This document shows, piece after piece, positions 35,448 to 45,601 of a stretch of 64,000 nucleotides of DNA. Every line of letters begins with the position of its first letter. Positions within the stretch are counted from its first letter, which is position 1. The notes under the pieces are model-generated. The model saw only the letters and a program-made list of their open reading frames with translations. It was not told the origin of the DNA and did not search any database. The DNA comes from Tenacibaculum sp. 190524A05c (GTDB taxonomy: Bacteria; Bacteroidota; Bacteroidia; Flavobacteriales; Flavobacteriaceae). The DNA lies in assembly GCF_964036595.1 (NCBI RefSeq), contig NZ_OZ038523.1:1082501-1146500 (forward strand), given 5' to 3'. The position numbers and the translations under genes were made by a program.

Positions 35448-36896
35448 ATGGTTAAGAATTTTGATGTAATTATTATCGGAGCTGGAGTTTCTGGAATTGG
35501 AATGGCTTGTCAACTTGAGCGAGAAATTAAAGATGCTAATTATGCTGTTTTAGAACGAAGAAGTGCTATTGGTGGAACATGGGATTTATTTAATTATCCT
35601 GGAATTAGATCCGATTCAGATATGCTAACTTTCGGTTTTGACTTTAGACCTTGGAATGGAGATAAAATATTAGCAGATGGACCTTCTATTAAACAATATC
35701 TTATAGATACTGCTAAAGAATATAATGTAGACGAAAAGATTATTTATGAATCAAAAGTAACCTCTGCAAAATGGAGTTCGGAAAATGCAGTATGGGAAAT
35801 ATCTGTAGATAATTTAAAAACAGGCGAAAAAATAGTTTATACCTGTAATTTTTTAATTGCTGCTTCTGGATATTATAATCATGATAGCGGGTATTTGCCA
35901 GAATTTAAAGGATATGATTCTTTTAAAGGAACAATAGTACATCCACAACATTGGCCTAAAGATTTAAACTATGACGGAAAGAAAGTTGTTGTTATAGGAA
36001 GTGGTGCAACAGCAATTACAATTGTACCTTCTATGGCAGGCAAAACTTCCCACATAACTATGTTACAACGATCGCCGACCTACGTTTACAGCGTTCCTTC
36101 AGTTGATAAGTTAGCCGTAAGATTACGAACATTCTTATCTGAGAAAACTGTTTACAAAATTGCTCGTTCGAGGAATGTTTTATTACAACGACTGATTTTT
36201 AAATTGAGTAAAAAGTATCCAAAACGAATTCAAAAATTCTTGATTTCAAAAATAAAAAAACAGTTAGGATCAGATTACGATATGCAACATTTCACTCCAA
36301 ACTATAATCCTTGGGATCAACGTTTAGCGGCAGTTCCAGATAATGATTTATTTGAAGCTATAAAAAGTGGAAAAGCTTCTGTAGTAACAGACCATATTGA
36401 TTCATTTACAGAAAAAGGAATTCTATTAAAATCGGGTAAACATTTGGATGCCGATATTATTATTACGGCTACTGGTTTGAAACTACAAGTTCTTGGTGGA
36501 ATGGAATTACATGTTGATGGAAATCCGTTTCAATTGAATGAAAAAATGACCTATAAAAGTGTGTTAGCACAAGACACTCCAAATTTCGCCTACTTATTTG
36601 GTTATACCAATGCATCTTGGACCTTAAAAATTAACATTGCCGGAAATTATGTGGCGAGACTTTTAAACGAGCTCAAAGCTAGAAATGCAAGAATTGTGAT
36701 TCCAAGAACGTCAAGTACCAGTAATCCAGAGGAGAGTGTTTTGGATTCTCTAAATTCAGGTTATGTTAAACGAGGTAGTAAATTATTACCAAGACAAGGA
36801 AAGCAACTTCCTTGGCGAGTTTTACACGATTATAAACAAGACAAGAAAATATTACTACAGCCAATTGAAGATCAATCTCTCGAATGGATCCCCTAA
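35448..36896 (+). CDS. Flavin-containing monooxygenase, Baeyer-Villiger type
   Basis: 482 residues. The FAD-binding GxGxxG motif lies near the start (IIGAGVSGIG), followed by GGTWDLFNYPGIRSD. The Baeyer-Villiger signature FxGxxxHxxxWP is complete (FKGTIVHPQHWP), followed by the NADPH-binding GxGxxA motif (VVVIGSGATA). These enzymes insert oxygen into ketones or oxidise heteroatoms using NADPH and O2. There is no signal peptide, so it is cytosolic. It is divergent from the AraC regulator gene, which probably controls it, and ends in a strong terminator. No neighbouring genes suggest the substrate (a ketone, a sterol or a fatty compound). It appears to be a separate island between the glucan locus and the surface-protein region. 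Confidence 0.9.
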   Translation: MVKNFDVIIIGAGVSGIGMACQLEREIKDANYAVLERRSAIGGTWDLFNYPGIRSDSDMLTFGFDFRPWNGDKILADGPSIKQYLIDTAKEYNVDEKIIYESKVTSAKWSSENAVWEISVDNLKTGEKIVYTCNFLIAASGYYNHDSGYLPEFKGYDSFKGTIVHPQHWPKDLNYDGKKVVVIGSGATAITIVPSMAGKTSHITMLQRSPTYVYSVPSVDKLAVRLRTFLSEKTVYKIARSRNVLLQRLIFKLSKKYPKRIQKFLISKIKKQLGSDYDMQHFTPNYNPWDQRLAAVPDNDLFEAIKSGKASVVTDHIDSFTEKGILLKSGKHLDADIIITATGLKLQVLGGMELHVDGNPFQLNEKMTYKSVLAQDTPNFAYLFGYTNASWTLKINIAGNYVARLLNELKARNARIVIPRTSSTSNPEESVLDSLNSGYVKRGSKLLPRQGKQLPWRVLHDYKQDKKILLQPIEDQSLEWIP

Positions 36897-36900
36897 ATCC

Positions 36901-36938
36901 AAAAAGCACAAATCTAATAGTTATGATTTGTGCTTTTT
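36901..36938. terminator. Bidirectional terminator between monooxygenase and microprotein genes
   Basis: A perfect 14-bp inverted repeat (AAAAAGCACAAATC at 36901-36914, complement at 36925-36938, 10-nt loop) lies between convergent transcripts. T runs follow on both strands. Confidence 0.9.
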
Positions 36939-36957
36939 TACTTTTAAAATTTATTAT

Positions 36958-37128
36958 CTAAAACCCATCTCCAGGAGCTTCCGGTGAAGCTGCCTGGGCT
37001 TTCTTCGGATTAAGTAATAAATAAGTTCCCAAAGCTGTTAATGCTGTATACTTACCATAATCACCTATTTGCTTTAAAGCTTCTTTTCTCGTGATATTAT
37101 TATTACTTTTTGCTGTATTACTCTTCAT
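36958..37128 (-). CDS. Secreted microprotein, copy A
   Basis: 56 residues from the ATG at 37128; an in-frame TTG at 37143 would overlap the giant gene and was not chosen. Layout: polar start, ITRKEALKQIG (weakly like a Tat motif, with RK in place of RR), a hydrophobic stretch (YTALTALGTYLLL), then PKKAQA as a possible cleavage site, leaving ASPEAPGDGF. I do not recognise the family. It starts 7 nt after the stop codon of a giant T9SS surface protein, so it is probably co-transcribed and coupled to it. An almost identical gene (copy B, 45602) stands at the same place after the second giant gene, with an identical C-terminal AASPEAPGDGF. Conservation of frame in both copies supports that it is real. 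Confidence 0.72.
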   Translation of the reverse strand: MKSNTAKSNNNITRKEALKQIGDYGKYTALTALGTYLLLNPKKAQAASPEAPGDGF

Positions 37129-38615
37129 AATCTTACTATTCAAATATTACTTTCTTATTAAGAATCTTTCCTTCTATTTCTAATCGAACGATATATACTC
37201 CAACTTCTAATGTTTCCGGTTGAATTATAAGTTTAGATGTTCCTAGCATTGATTCTGAATAAACTTCAGTTCCTAAAACAGAATATATTTGAACTGAAAC
37301 CTCTTCTCTACTTTGAATTCCACTAATCGTTACTTCTTGTTTGTTTGATTTGAAAATTCTAATATCACTTAGATTAGAAACGTCATCTGTTCCCAAAGTC
37401 TTTGCTTGTGTGCGGATGTAAAAACGTCCGATTCCTTCAATATCAATATCAGTTACAAAAGAATATACTTCTCCTCTATCTAATAGAACAAAATCTCCAG
37501 TTTCTGTATCTTCTAAATACACTTTCATTCCTTCAGGAAGATTTTCTGTTTGAACAGAAATCTTTACATCTTTATTTGCGGCTGAAGTAATACCTAATGG
37601 AATTATCGTTCCTTCAACCTCATCTATTGATAAAGACTGAATTGTAAAATCATTTCCTTTTGAGTCTTCATTTAAACGGGTGTATACATCAAAAGATGAA
37701 CCTCCAAAGTTTCCAATATCATAACCTGGATCTAATCCTTTAGTTGTAGTAGAGAAAAACTTAATATTGGTATCTACGACTTTTCCTTCTTGCTCTGCTT
37801 TAATTTCAATATTCGGAACAGCAGTACTTCTAGAAAATGTTTGAACTCCAGTAGCATCTGATAAACGTTGGTCCTGTTTAAAATCAATTGATGAAATTCC
37901 TGAAGCAGTTTTCACGAAAAATCCTTGCCCAACTGTTAATGACGTATCTGAATCTAATAATGTTTTTGCCACATATTTATTCTGACTATTATCCCAAACA
38001 TACACACCTACATTCTCTGGATTGAATTTACTTAAGTTTTCTTGAATAAAGTTGTTGTTTGAATTATTGTTTATTGGCAAATACGCTGTATATGGACTTC
38101 CAACGGCATTCCATTGATCTTCATTAACTGAAACAGAAACGTCATTTGTTTCTAATGTCCCTGTAAATGTTACCGAACCACTGGTTGCTCTTGAAACGAT
38201 ATAACTTTTACCTTTTTCAAATGTAAGTGTGTTTGTTATAATATCATCGGCAGTATAATACACCCATTTTGATCCATCTGCATTACTATCATCATAATGC
38301 GCCACTGCATAACGATTTGGTGTAACTGTTGTATTTACACGAATATTATTTGCAGCATTTTCAATAAATTCTTTGATACTCTGACCTGAAACTGGTGCAG
38401 TAACAATACTCCATTTATTTGCCTCCAAACCAGAACGCTCAAAAGTTACCATACCATTTGATGTTCCTTTTACAATTAAAGTTCCACTAGTGGTTGATGA
38501 TGATTTAATTAATGCTGTTTCCGTAGTATTAAAATTACCGTTTACAATTGCAACTCCATTATCTTCCACTGTAAATGAAGATAATTCTTGAATTTCTAAG
38601 TCATTCATTTCAGCA
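36958..38615 (-). repeat. Long direct repeat, copy A
   Basis: About 1658 bp matching 45602-47259 (copy B) with no insertion or deletion: every matched landmark is offset by exactly 8644 bp. It covers the microprotein gene and the C-terminal 490 residues or so of the giant gene. Beyond 38615 similarity falls off quickly. Confidence 0.9.
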
Positions 38616-41600
38616 GTTACGCCAGAACTAATAACAGGCTGATTTGTTACGTACGGAATAATAACATTTTGTGTTACTAATGGAGTAAAGCTGGTAGACC
38701 AGTTTCCGCTTACAGTCCAATCTGTATCTGAATTTCCATTCCAAGTTATTTCTGCTGGATGTACTACATTAACCGTTCTGATTACTTCTACCGCATTATT
38801 TCCAGAAACACCAGTTGCATTGTAGGTAATGTTATAACTTCCAATCGCATCAACAAAAGCACTTGTGTTTATAGTAACTGTAGAACCATCATTTACCGTT
38901 GCTCCTAATTCCGAATAGCCACTTCCTAATTCAATTTCTTGTGGATTATCACCAATTAAAGTAATTACTGGCGTATCACAATTATCAATAATATCTTGAA
39001 CACTATCCCAATTTGTAGGGTTTGTACCTATAAAAGTCAATGTTGAACTTCCGTTACCATTATGTACATAATTAAACAAACCGCATAATCCAGTAGTATT
39101 CGCTTGATTTTGGATAATTAAATTATTTGAGACATTTTGTAAACTAAATAAATCAATAGTTAATAATGCATTGTTATTTCTAATTGTAGAATCTGAACTT
39201 GTTAATTGTGTAACATTTTCTAATGCACTTATATCGGCAAGACTTCCATTAAAACTAATGCTTAATCTTCCTATAGAAGTTAAGGATTCTAGGAAAGAAT
39301 TATCGAATGATGTGATTAATTCATTTTCAGAAATAGTTAATGAATTTATAGAAGTAATTGATAGCTTAGGAAACCCTTCTAGGTTAGTAACCAAATCACA
39401 ATCATTTAAGCTGAAACTTCCTAAAGTTGTCAATTCATCAATTCCCTGAAGGTTACTCAAATTAATCATATCCCTTATTAAAAGTTCACCACCAATACTT
39501 GTTACATTTTGTAGGAAACTCAAACTGCTTATTGCTAAATCATCAATACTAAAATTACCACTAACCGTTGATAAAGAAGTTATATCTATTGTAGCTAGTT
39601 GAGTACAATTATCAATTGAAAAGTTATTACTAACGCTTGTTAATTTTGGAATACTTAACGTAGTTAAAGCATTACAACCTGCAACAGAAAGACGACCTGT
39701 AAGAGTTTGTAATTCCGGAACAGAAATAGATTGTAAACCATTCATATCAGCTATTAAAAAATTTCCAGTGCTTTCTAAGAGTGCTAAACTAAGACTAGTC
39801 ATACTTCCTCCATTATTATTTAATGCAAATTCGTTATTAACTTGAGTTAACTTTGGAATTGAAAGAGAACTTAATGAGCTATTAAATGTTATAGAGATTT
39901 TTGCGCTCATTGTTTGTAATTCATCAAAAGCAATTGTTGACAACATCGAATTACCCGTAATTGTTATGTTTGGAATTGAAGAAACCTGACTTAGAATTGA
40001 TATATCTGTTATTTGATCTAAATTATTTACTTCAAAATTCCCCCCTATACTTGTAACATTCGAAAAAGAAGCTATAGAACTAGTATTCGTCATGTTTTTT
40101 AACGTGAAGTTTCCTCCAACAGTTGTCAATGCACTAAATCCAGAAAGATCATCCACAATGTTTCCTTCCATATAAAAATCTCCAGAAATAATATGCACAT
40201 TTGAAAAGCCTGATAAATCAGTTATTGTACCGTTAATAGTAAGATCTCCTTCTATAATTCCACAAGACCCCAAAGTATTGGTTACATAATTATCTACTTC
40301 TGTTTGGTTTGTTAACGTAACATTTCCAACAACTACACAATCACAAGAACCAGCTATTCCATTAGCTGTTGTGTCAATCCAGTTACTTGTACTTCCATCA
40401 AGTGCAAAGTTTGATAGTGCACCATTGGTATTATTTCCAGAGCTATCATTTAAAGTTGTTTCGGAGCTATTATTTTGTTCCGTAATTCCTTGATTAAAAT
40501 TATAACTTAACAGTAAATCAGCCTGTGCCATATCTGCACTACAGCTATTACGAGCTCCCACTTCAAATGCCGTCAATGTTTTTGTCCAAACACGAAGTTC
40601 ATCAAGCTGTCCTTGAAAATATCCCGCTGCATCTCCAGTAGGAGTATCTGAAGCAGCATATCCAATTTGTATATCTTCTGAACTTGATGCAACCGTTGCC
40701 GTACCATTCCATCCTGTTGAATGAACACTTGCTCCATCAATATAACATCTAGCATTTCCAGAATCTAATGTTACAGCCACATGATGCCAATTTCCATCGG
40801 CTACATAGGTAGCTCCATTTAACAGTCTTGTTGTATAATTTGATGCACTAGCATAATAATAAAATTCTATTCTTCCACCATCAAGATTAATTCGCCAGCC
40901 GTTGTTGCCATCTGGTGTAAACTTATTAATTATAGCACCATTGCCATCTGTTGTTTTTATCCAAAAGTCTACAGAAAAGTTTAAGTTGTTCTGTGATAAA
41001 TTATGTGGAACTGTGATAAAATCATCTGTTCCGTCAAAATCAAGTCCAGTACCTTGTCCTGCTCCATAACCTTGAATAGTAAAGGTATAAACTGGTTCAT
41101 CACAATCATTACTATTAACCGTAACTATTGCCGTTTTCGTTCCACCAGATGTAGGATTGAAAGAGAATCTTAAAGTTGCTCCTTGTCCAGGTAAAATAGG
41201 ATTATTACTAGGGTTTTGTGTTAATGTAAAATCACTTGTATCTCCAGATAACGTTACACTATCTACAAGTAAATTTCCTGTACCATCGGTATTCACTACA
41301 AAAAAGGTCATATCTTTTGAATTTCCAACAACTACAGTCCCAGCATCTGTATTGTCACTAGTGTTAGGAGTATCGTCTCCTGAAGGTATATCGATTAATT
41401 CTCCTTGAATGCTTATTTCTGGAATTGCAACAGAACATGTTCCCGAAATACTATTTGCTGTTGTATCTACCCAGTTGGAAGAACTACCTGTTAAATCAAA
41501 ATTGGTTAATGTACCATTTAAATTATTTGATGTCTCATCATTAGCGGTAGTTTCAGTTGAATTACTAGTATCAATTTTACCTTGATTTAAATTATAATAC

Positions 41601-43684
41601 GCTACTAATCCTGATTCATTTCCTGCTAATTCACAACCACGTTGTGCGTTAATTTCATCTAAACATAGCACTCTAGACCAATAACGCACTTCATCTATTT
41701 CTCCATTAAAATAAACGGTATTAAATTCAGAGTACCCTATGGAAAGTGATTCTGTATTTGTTGGTGTTTCTGGAACATTACTAAACGTAACTTCATTGTC
41801 TAATACACCATCGATATAGAATGTTAACTTACCATTTCCAAATGCTAAAGCAACATGATGCCAGTTCCCATCATTCAATCCAGAAGCATTAGATAAACTG
41901 GTTGTTTCACTATTTGGTACCGCGTACTCAAATCGTAATACTCCTGAACTACTTAAATACATAGAAAACCCATTAATTCCTGTAGCATCATACTTAGCCA
42001 AAATTGATTGTCCTGCTGCAGTAGATGATGTTTTAAAGTATGTTTCTATTGTAAATGTATTTGTATTCAATACACTATTGTGATTAATACTAATATGATC
42101 ATCCACTCCATCGAAATGAAGTCCTGTAGCTGGTGTAAATCCAGTTCCTTCTATATCAAATTCAAAAGTAGCATCATCACAATCATCATTAGTAATTCGA
42201 ACTGTAGCTTCTTTAGTTGCATTTGAACTTGGCGTAAACAATATTCGTAAGTTTTCCGATGCTCCAGCTGCTACCGTTGCTGGTGATTCAATAATTGTAA
42301 AATCAGTAGAACCATCAATAACAATATTAGAAATGTTTAGTGTTCCATTACCAGTATTACTAATTGTATAATCTGCAGGTTCAGCCTGTCCAAATACTAC
42401 ATCTCCAAAAGAAGTATTATTTGGTGCGACTGTATCAGTACTTCCATTCGTAATTGTATTGCTATTAGAAGTAATTCCAATAAGAGGTTCTGTGTATGTA
42501 GTACAAGTTCCTTTAACACCGTTTTCTGTAGCATCTATCCAATTTGATGCTGTACCTGTTAAACCAAAATTATTTAGTCTTCCTTCTGGTGGTATACCTG
42601 AAGAAATGGTATGATTGTATCTTAAAACATCAAACATTGGGAAATTATTCCCATTTACTTCTCCATTATTAAAATTATAATAAGCAAGTAAATTATCTTC
42701 ATCTCCAACTAATTCACAACTAAATTGATTTGTAATTCTACAAATAGAAATTTCTGTTTCCCATACTCTTAACTCATCTATAATTCCTTTATAATATGCT
42801 CCTCCTCCACTTGTAGCTCCAATAGTTAAGTTATTACTACTAGTATCCACAATCGTACCCGAAAGCTCTAAAGAAGTATCTAACACTCCATCAATATACA
42901 TGATGTAACGAGTAGCATTATAAACAATTACCACATGGCGCCATTGATTATTTGCAATTGGAGAACTCGTTAACGTACTAATTCCACTAGCTGTAAAAAA
43001 ACTGAAATTAAGTTGCATTGAAGTGTCGATACGTAAACTGTAACCTGAATTTGAGCTTTGATTATCCAATATAGTATGTTCTCCAGTTCCTGAAATATCA
43101 GGTTTTATCCAAAGTTCAATAGAGAAGTTTCCATTTAAACTATAGTTTCCATTATCAAATGTAATATTGTCATCTACTCCATCAAAATCTAATCCTGTAC
43201 CACTTTCAAAAGCAGTTCCTTGTATGGCAAATGTAAACGTACCATTAGTAGCATCATCGCTTACAATAGTAACCGTTGCATTTTTCGTACCTGCCGATTG
43301 AGGATTAAATTTTATCATGATTTGTTCCATCGCTCCAGGATTTACGGTAACAGGTAACATTGCGTCTACCTGAAAATCACTAGCATCTGCACCTGTTATA
43401 GTAACACTGGAAATATTTAAATCATCAGTAAAACTTATATTTTCAATTGTAAAAGAAGTAAGTGATTCAGCTCCAGTAGCAGTATCAAAAAAGAGCGTAC
43501 CATCTGGCTCAGATACGTTCGTTTGACCATTTACAAAAGGAGAACCCATCGGATCCATTCCTTTTACTTGAATCTCACCAACTAAGTTATCTTTTAAATT
43601 ATTTGTTTTTTCAGCATGTAATTTTTCTGGTAGTATTGTGATGTTACACAGAAAAACCAAAAATAAGAGTAGTGTTTTTTTCAT
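37136..43684 (-). CDS. Giant T9SS surface protein with LamG and choice-of-anchor domains
   Basis: 2182 residues. Signal peptide at 1 to about 24. Three successive pairs follow of a choice-of-anchor D domain (for example IQVKG..., NPQSAGTKNATVTIVSDD) and a LamG/concanavalin-like domain (GLDFDGVDDNITF, WRHVVIVYNA, YIDG, IDELRVW). Next is a receptor-L/leucine-rich-like stretch (about 1130-1560), an HYR/DUF5011 Ig fold, then the shared C-terminal part. It ends in a T9SS type A sorting domain (GVYIVRLEIEGK, KKVIFE), so the protein is exported through the outer membrane and attached to the surface. Adhesion or glycan binding is plausible; no catalytic motif was seen. The start ATG at 43684 is divergent from a TPR-LuxR regulator. 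Confidence 0.85.
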   Translation of the reverse strand: MKKTLLLFLVFLCNITILPEKLHAEKTNNLKDNLVGEIQVKGMDPMGSPFVNGQTNVSEPDGTLFFDTATGAESLTSFTIENISFTDDLNISSVTITGADASDFQVDAMLPVTVNPGAMEQIMIKFNPQSAGTKNATVTIVSDDATNGTFTFAIQGTAFESGTGLDFDGVDDNITFDNGNYSLNGNFSIELWIKPDISGTGEHTILDNQSSNSGYSLRIDTSMQLNFSFFTASGISTLTSSPIANNQWRHVVIVYNATRYIMYIDGVLDTSLELSGTIVDTSSNNLTIGATSGGGAYYKGIIDELRVWETEISICRITNQFSCELVGDEDNLLAYYNFNNGEVNGNNFPMFDVLRYNHTISSGIPPEGRLNNFGLTGTASNWIDATENGVKGTCTTYTEPLIGITSNSNTITNGSTDTVAPNNTSFGDVVFGQAEPADYTISNTGNGTLNISNIVIDGSTDFTIIESPATVAAGASENLRILFTPSSNATKEATVRITNDDCDDATFEFDIEGTGFTPATGLHFDGVDDHISINHNSVLNTNTFTIETYFKTSSTAAGQSILAKYDATGINGFSMYLSSSGVLRFEYAVPNSETTSLSNASGLNDGNWHHVALAFGNGKLTFYIDGVLDNEVTFSNVPETPTNTESLSIGYSEFNTVYFNGEIDEVRYWSRVLCLDEINAQRGCELAGNESGLVAYYNLNQGKIDTSNSTETTANDETSNNLNGTLTNFDLTGSSSNWVDTTANSISGTCSVAIPEISIQGELIDIPSGDDTPNTSDNTDAGTVVVGNSKDMTFFVVNTDGTGNLLVDSVTLSGDTSDFTLTQNPSNNPILPGQGATLRFSFNPTSGGTKTAIVTVNSNDCDEPVYTFTIQGYGAGQGTGLDFDGTDDFITVPHNLSQNNLNFSVDFWIKTTDGNGAIINKFTPDGNNGWRINLDGGRIEFYYYASASNYTTRLLNGATYVADGNWHHVAVTLDSGNARCYIDGASVHSTGWNGTATVASSSEDIQIGYAASDTPTGDAAGYFQGQLDELRVWTKTLTAFEVGARNSCSADMAQADLLLSYNFNQGITEQNNSSETTLNDSSGNNTNGALSNFALDGSTSNWIDTTANGIAGSCDCVVVGNVTLTNQTEVDNYVTNTLGSCGIIEGDLTINGTITDLSGFSNVHIISGDFYMEGNIVDDLSGFSALTTVGGNFTLKNMTNTSSIASFSNVTSIGGNFEVNNLDQITDISILSQVSSIPNITITGNSMLSTIAFDELQTMSAKISITFNSSLSSLSIPKLTQVNNEFALNNNGGSMTSLSLALLESTGNFLIADMNGLQSISVPELQTLTGRLSVAGCNALTTLSIPKLTSVSNNFSIDNCTQLATIDITSLSTVSGNFSIDDLAISSLSFLQNVTSIGGELLIRDMINLSNLQGIDELTTLGSFSLNDCDLVTNLEGFPKLSITSINSLTISENELITSFDNSFLESLTSIGRLSISFNGSLADISALENVTQLTSSDSTIRNNNALLTIDLFSLQNVSNNLIIQNQANTTGLCGLFNYVHNGNGSSTLTFIGTNPTNWDSVQDIIDNCDTPVITLIGDNPQEIELGSGYSELGATVNDGSTVTINTSAFVDAIGSYNITYNATGVSGNNAVEVIRTVNVVHPAEITWNGNSDTDWTVSGNWSTSFTPLVTQNVIIPYVTNQPVISSGVTAEMNDLEIQELSSFTVEDNGVAIVNGNFNTTETALIKSSSTTSGTLIVKGTSNGMVTFERSGLEANKWSIVTAPVSGQSIKEFIENAANNIRVNTTVTPNRYAVAHYDDSNADGSKWVYYTADDIITNTLTFEKGKSYIVSRATSGSVTFTGTLETNDVSVSVNEDQWNAVGSPYTAYLPINNNSNNNFIQENLSKFNPENVGVYVWDNSQNKYVAKTLLDSDTSLTVGQGFFVKTASGISSIDFKQDQRLSDATGVQTFSRSTAVPNIEIKAEQEGKVVDTNIKFFSTTTKGLDPGYDIGNFGGSSFDVYTRLNEDSKGNDFTIQSLSIDEVEGTIIPLGITSAANKDVKISVQTENLPEGMKVYLEDTETGDFVLLDRGEVYSFVTDIDIEGIGRFYIRTQAKTLGTDDVSNLSDIRIFKSNKQEVTISGIQSREEVSVQIYSVLGTEVYSESMLGTSKLIIQPETLEVGVYIVRLEIEGKILNKKVIFE

Positions 43685-43814
43685 TTGAGGGAAATGTTAG
43701 TTTGTTTTATCTTTTTAACCATTAATGCGCAATGGTACAAAACAGATTACTTCAACTCTTTATTTTTATGGTTACAAAAAGTTTCATCCCTTTGTTTTAA
43801 AGGCACACAGACTC

Positions 43815-43831
43815 TTTCTGCATTTCAGAAA
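43815..43831. promoter_or_regulatory. Dyad next to the TPR-LuxR promoter
   Basis: TTTCTG and CAGAAA form a 6-bp inverted repeat with a 5-nt centre, ending 3 nt before the -33 element of the regulator promoter. This is the usual place for an activator or repressor site in the divergent region of the giant gene and regulator gene. Short palindromes in AT-rich DNA can be chance. Confidence 0.35.
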
Positions 43832-43834
43832 TCA

Positions 43835-43866
43835 TTGACCTTTTTGCCTTTATCTAGTTATATTTG
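43835..43866 (+). promoter_or_regulatory. Bacteroidota sigma-A promoter of the TPR-LuxR gene
   Basis: TTG (43835-43837), a 21-bp spacer, then TATATTTG (43859-43866), an exact match to the Bacteroidota -33/-7 consensus TTG / TAnnTTTG. Transcription should start near 43873. This rules out the upstream in-frame start at 43685 and supports the ATG at 43895. Confidence 0.75.
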
Positions 43867-43894
43867 TAATATGCTGTCTAACCTTTTTTATAAA

Positions 43895-45556
43895 ATGAGA
43901 ATCATTTTACTAACTCTATTTTGCTGTTATTTATTTCCTGTTTTTTCACAAACAAAACAAGATTCATTAGAAATTGATTTAAAAGAAAAAGTAGTAATAG
44001 CTCAAAACGACTCTTTAAAACTTCATTACATCGTTGAGCTTACTAAAAAAGTCGAAAAAAGAAATGTAGATGAAGCAAGAAGTTTAATGAAGGAGGCTTT
44101 ACAAATAATAAAAGATAATTCATATAACTCAAATTATTTTTTAAAGAAGAAAGCTTTAATAATAGATGCTTTAGGTAAATATGAATCCATTCAAAAAAAT
44201 TATGAAAAGTCTCTTGGCTTACAACTAGAAGCTTTAAGAATTAGAGAAACCTTAAAAGATTCCATAGAAATATCTCAGAGTTATCATAATATAGGTATGC
44301 TATTTAGGTACCAAAAAGATTATGAAAAATCTAAATCCTATTTTTTAAAAGCAATACCGATACGACAAAAATATTTAGATAGTACAAAGTTAGCTCGTAC
44401 ATACAATATGTTAGGAGTTAGTTATTATTATAATAAGCAGAATGATTCTGCAATGTATTATTATGAATTATCGAGAAATTATTATCCTACTCCTTTTGGA
44501 AAAGCAAGAGCTAGTGAAAATATTGCGACAATCCATTACACCACAGGAAACTATGACAATGCTATTGAAGTATATAAGAAAAATATAGCGCTTTACAAGT
44601 CTGAAAACTACACTAAATTTGTTATTAACAGTCAAATGCATCTTGCCAAAATTTATTCTGATTTGGGCAAGCATCAACAAGCCATTCATTATATAGATGA
44701 AACTTTTGCTTCTGCCAAAAAGTTTGGAAATACAGCGAAACTCCCTTTAATGTATCAGTTAAGAAGTCATATTTTCGAAAAAATGGGAAATTATAGATAT
44801 GCTCTTGGCTTTTACAAAACCCATAAATACTATTATGATTCTATTTTTAATATTAGAAATGCAAAGAAAATAACTGAATTAGAGCTCAATTATAAGTTTC
44901 AAAAAGAAAAGCAAGCCGACAGTATTAAATTTGCGACTGAAAAAAGAGAATTAGAATTAAAAACTGAAGTAAAACAAGCTAGAAGTAGATTATATATATT
45001 ACTATTACTTTTAGCAGCTGTTATTTTTATCACTTTACTATTAGTGGTGAACAATAGAAGAAAGTTAAATCAAGAACGCTATAAAAAAGAACAGTTTGAA
45101 AAAGAATTGTTAGATGAAAAATTAAAGCATAGTACATATCAAACCAAACAATTGATAGCGGATAATAAAATGCGTTTACAATTTAAACAAGAGTTTTTAG
45201 CAAAGCTTAAAAAGGTTAAACAATATGCTGATGCTGTAGATATTTCTGACTTTCAATCTCTAATTACGGATCTCTCTTCACAAATTCAAACAGAAAGTAA
45301 GTTAGATTCTATTGAAGATAATATTGATCAAATTGATGAAGAATTTAATGAAAAACTACGAACCTTATTTCCGACACTAACTAAATCTGAAAGAGAAATT
45401 TGCGCACTTATGCGAATGAACTTAAGTCTTAAAGAAATTATGATTATTCGTAATGTGACTATGGGATCAATAAAATCTTCTCGTCATCGAATTCGAAAAA
45501 AAATGGGACTTACCAGAGCACAAGAACTGGAACAAGCCATTATGGATTTAATATAA
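43895..45556 (+). CDS. Membrane TPR regulator with LuxR-type HTH
   Basis: 553 residues from the ATG at 43895; a longer in-frame ORF from 43685 lies mostly upstream of the promoter and lacks a signal peptide. Layout: signal peptide (MRIILLTLFCCYLFPVFSQ), about six TPR-like hairpins in the periplasm (for example YHNIGMLFRYQKDYEKSKSY), one membrane helix (LYILLLLLAAVIFITLLLVV), a coiled coil, then a LuxR/GerE helix-turn-helix (LTKSEREICALMRMNLSLKE, RKKMGL). It has no kinase or receiver domain. It is a paralogue of the proteins at 56057 and 57947 and closest to the latter. It is divergent from the first giant surface-protein gene, so it probably regulates that gene, which is inference. Confidence 0.85.
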   Translation: MRIILLTLFCCYLFPVFSQTKQDSLEIDLKEKVVIAQNDSLKLHYIVELTKKVEKRNVDEARSLMKEALQIIKDNSYNSNYFLKKKALIIDALGKYESIQKNYEKSLGLQLEALRIRETLKDSIEISQSYHNIGMLFRYQKDYEKSKSYFLKAIPIRQKYLDSTKLARTYNMLGVSYYYNKQNDSAMYYYELSRNYYPTPFGKARASENIATIHYTTGNYDNAIEVYKKNIALYKSENYTKFVINSQMHLAKIYSDLGKHQQAIHYIDETFASAKKFGNTAKLPLMYQLRSHIFEKMGNYRYALGFYKTHKYYYDSIFNIRNAKKITELELNYKFQKEKQADSIKFATEKRELELKTEVKQARSRLYILLLLLAAVIFITLLLVVNNRRKLNQERYKKEQFEKELLDEKLKHSTYQTKQLIADNKMRLQFKQEFLAKLKKVKQYADAVDISDFQSLITDLSSQIQTESKLDSIEDNIDQIDEEFNEKLRTLFPTLTKSEREICALMRMNLSLKEIMIIRNVTMGSIKSSRHRIRKKMGLTRAQELEQAIMDLI

Positions 45557-45584
45557 AAAGACAGTAATAGAATTACTGCCTTTT
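45556..45584. terminator. Bidirectional terminator after TPR-LuxR and microprotein genes
   Basis: A 13-bp stem (45556-45568 with 45572-45584, one mismatch, 3-nt loop AGA) flanked by A and T runs. It lies between the convergent regulator and microprotein genes. Confidence 0.8.
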
Positions 45585-45601
45585 ATAAACTAAACTATTG
45601 A

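Noticed and set aside
37129..37143. Upstream TTG starts of the two microprotein genes
   Set aside because: They would overlap the 3' end of the giant genes. The ATG five codons later is conserved in both copies and gives a normal 7-nt gap.
43685..43894. Longer start of the TPR-LuxR regulator (623 residues)
   Set aside because: It would read through a clear promoter and would bury the signal peptide 70 residues inside the protein.
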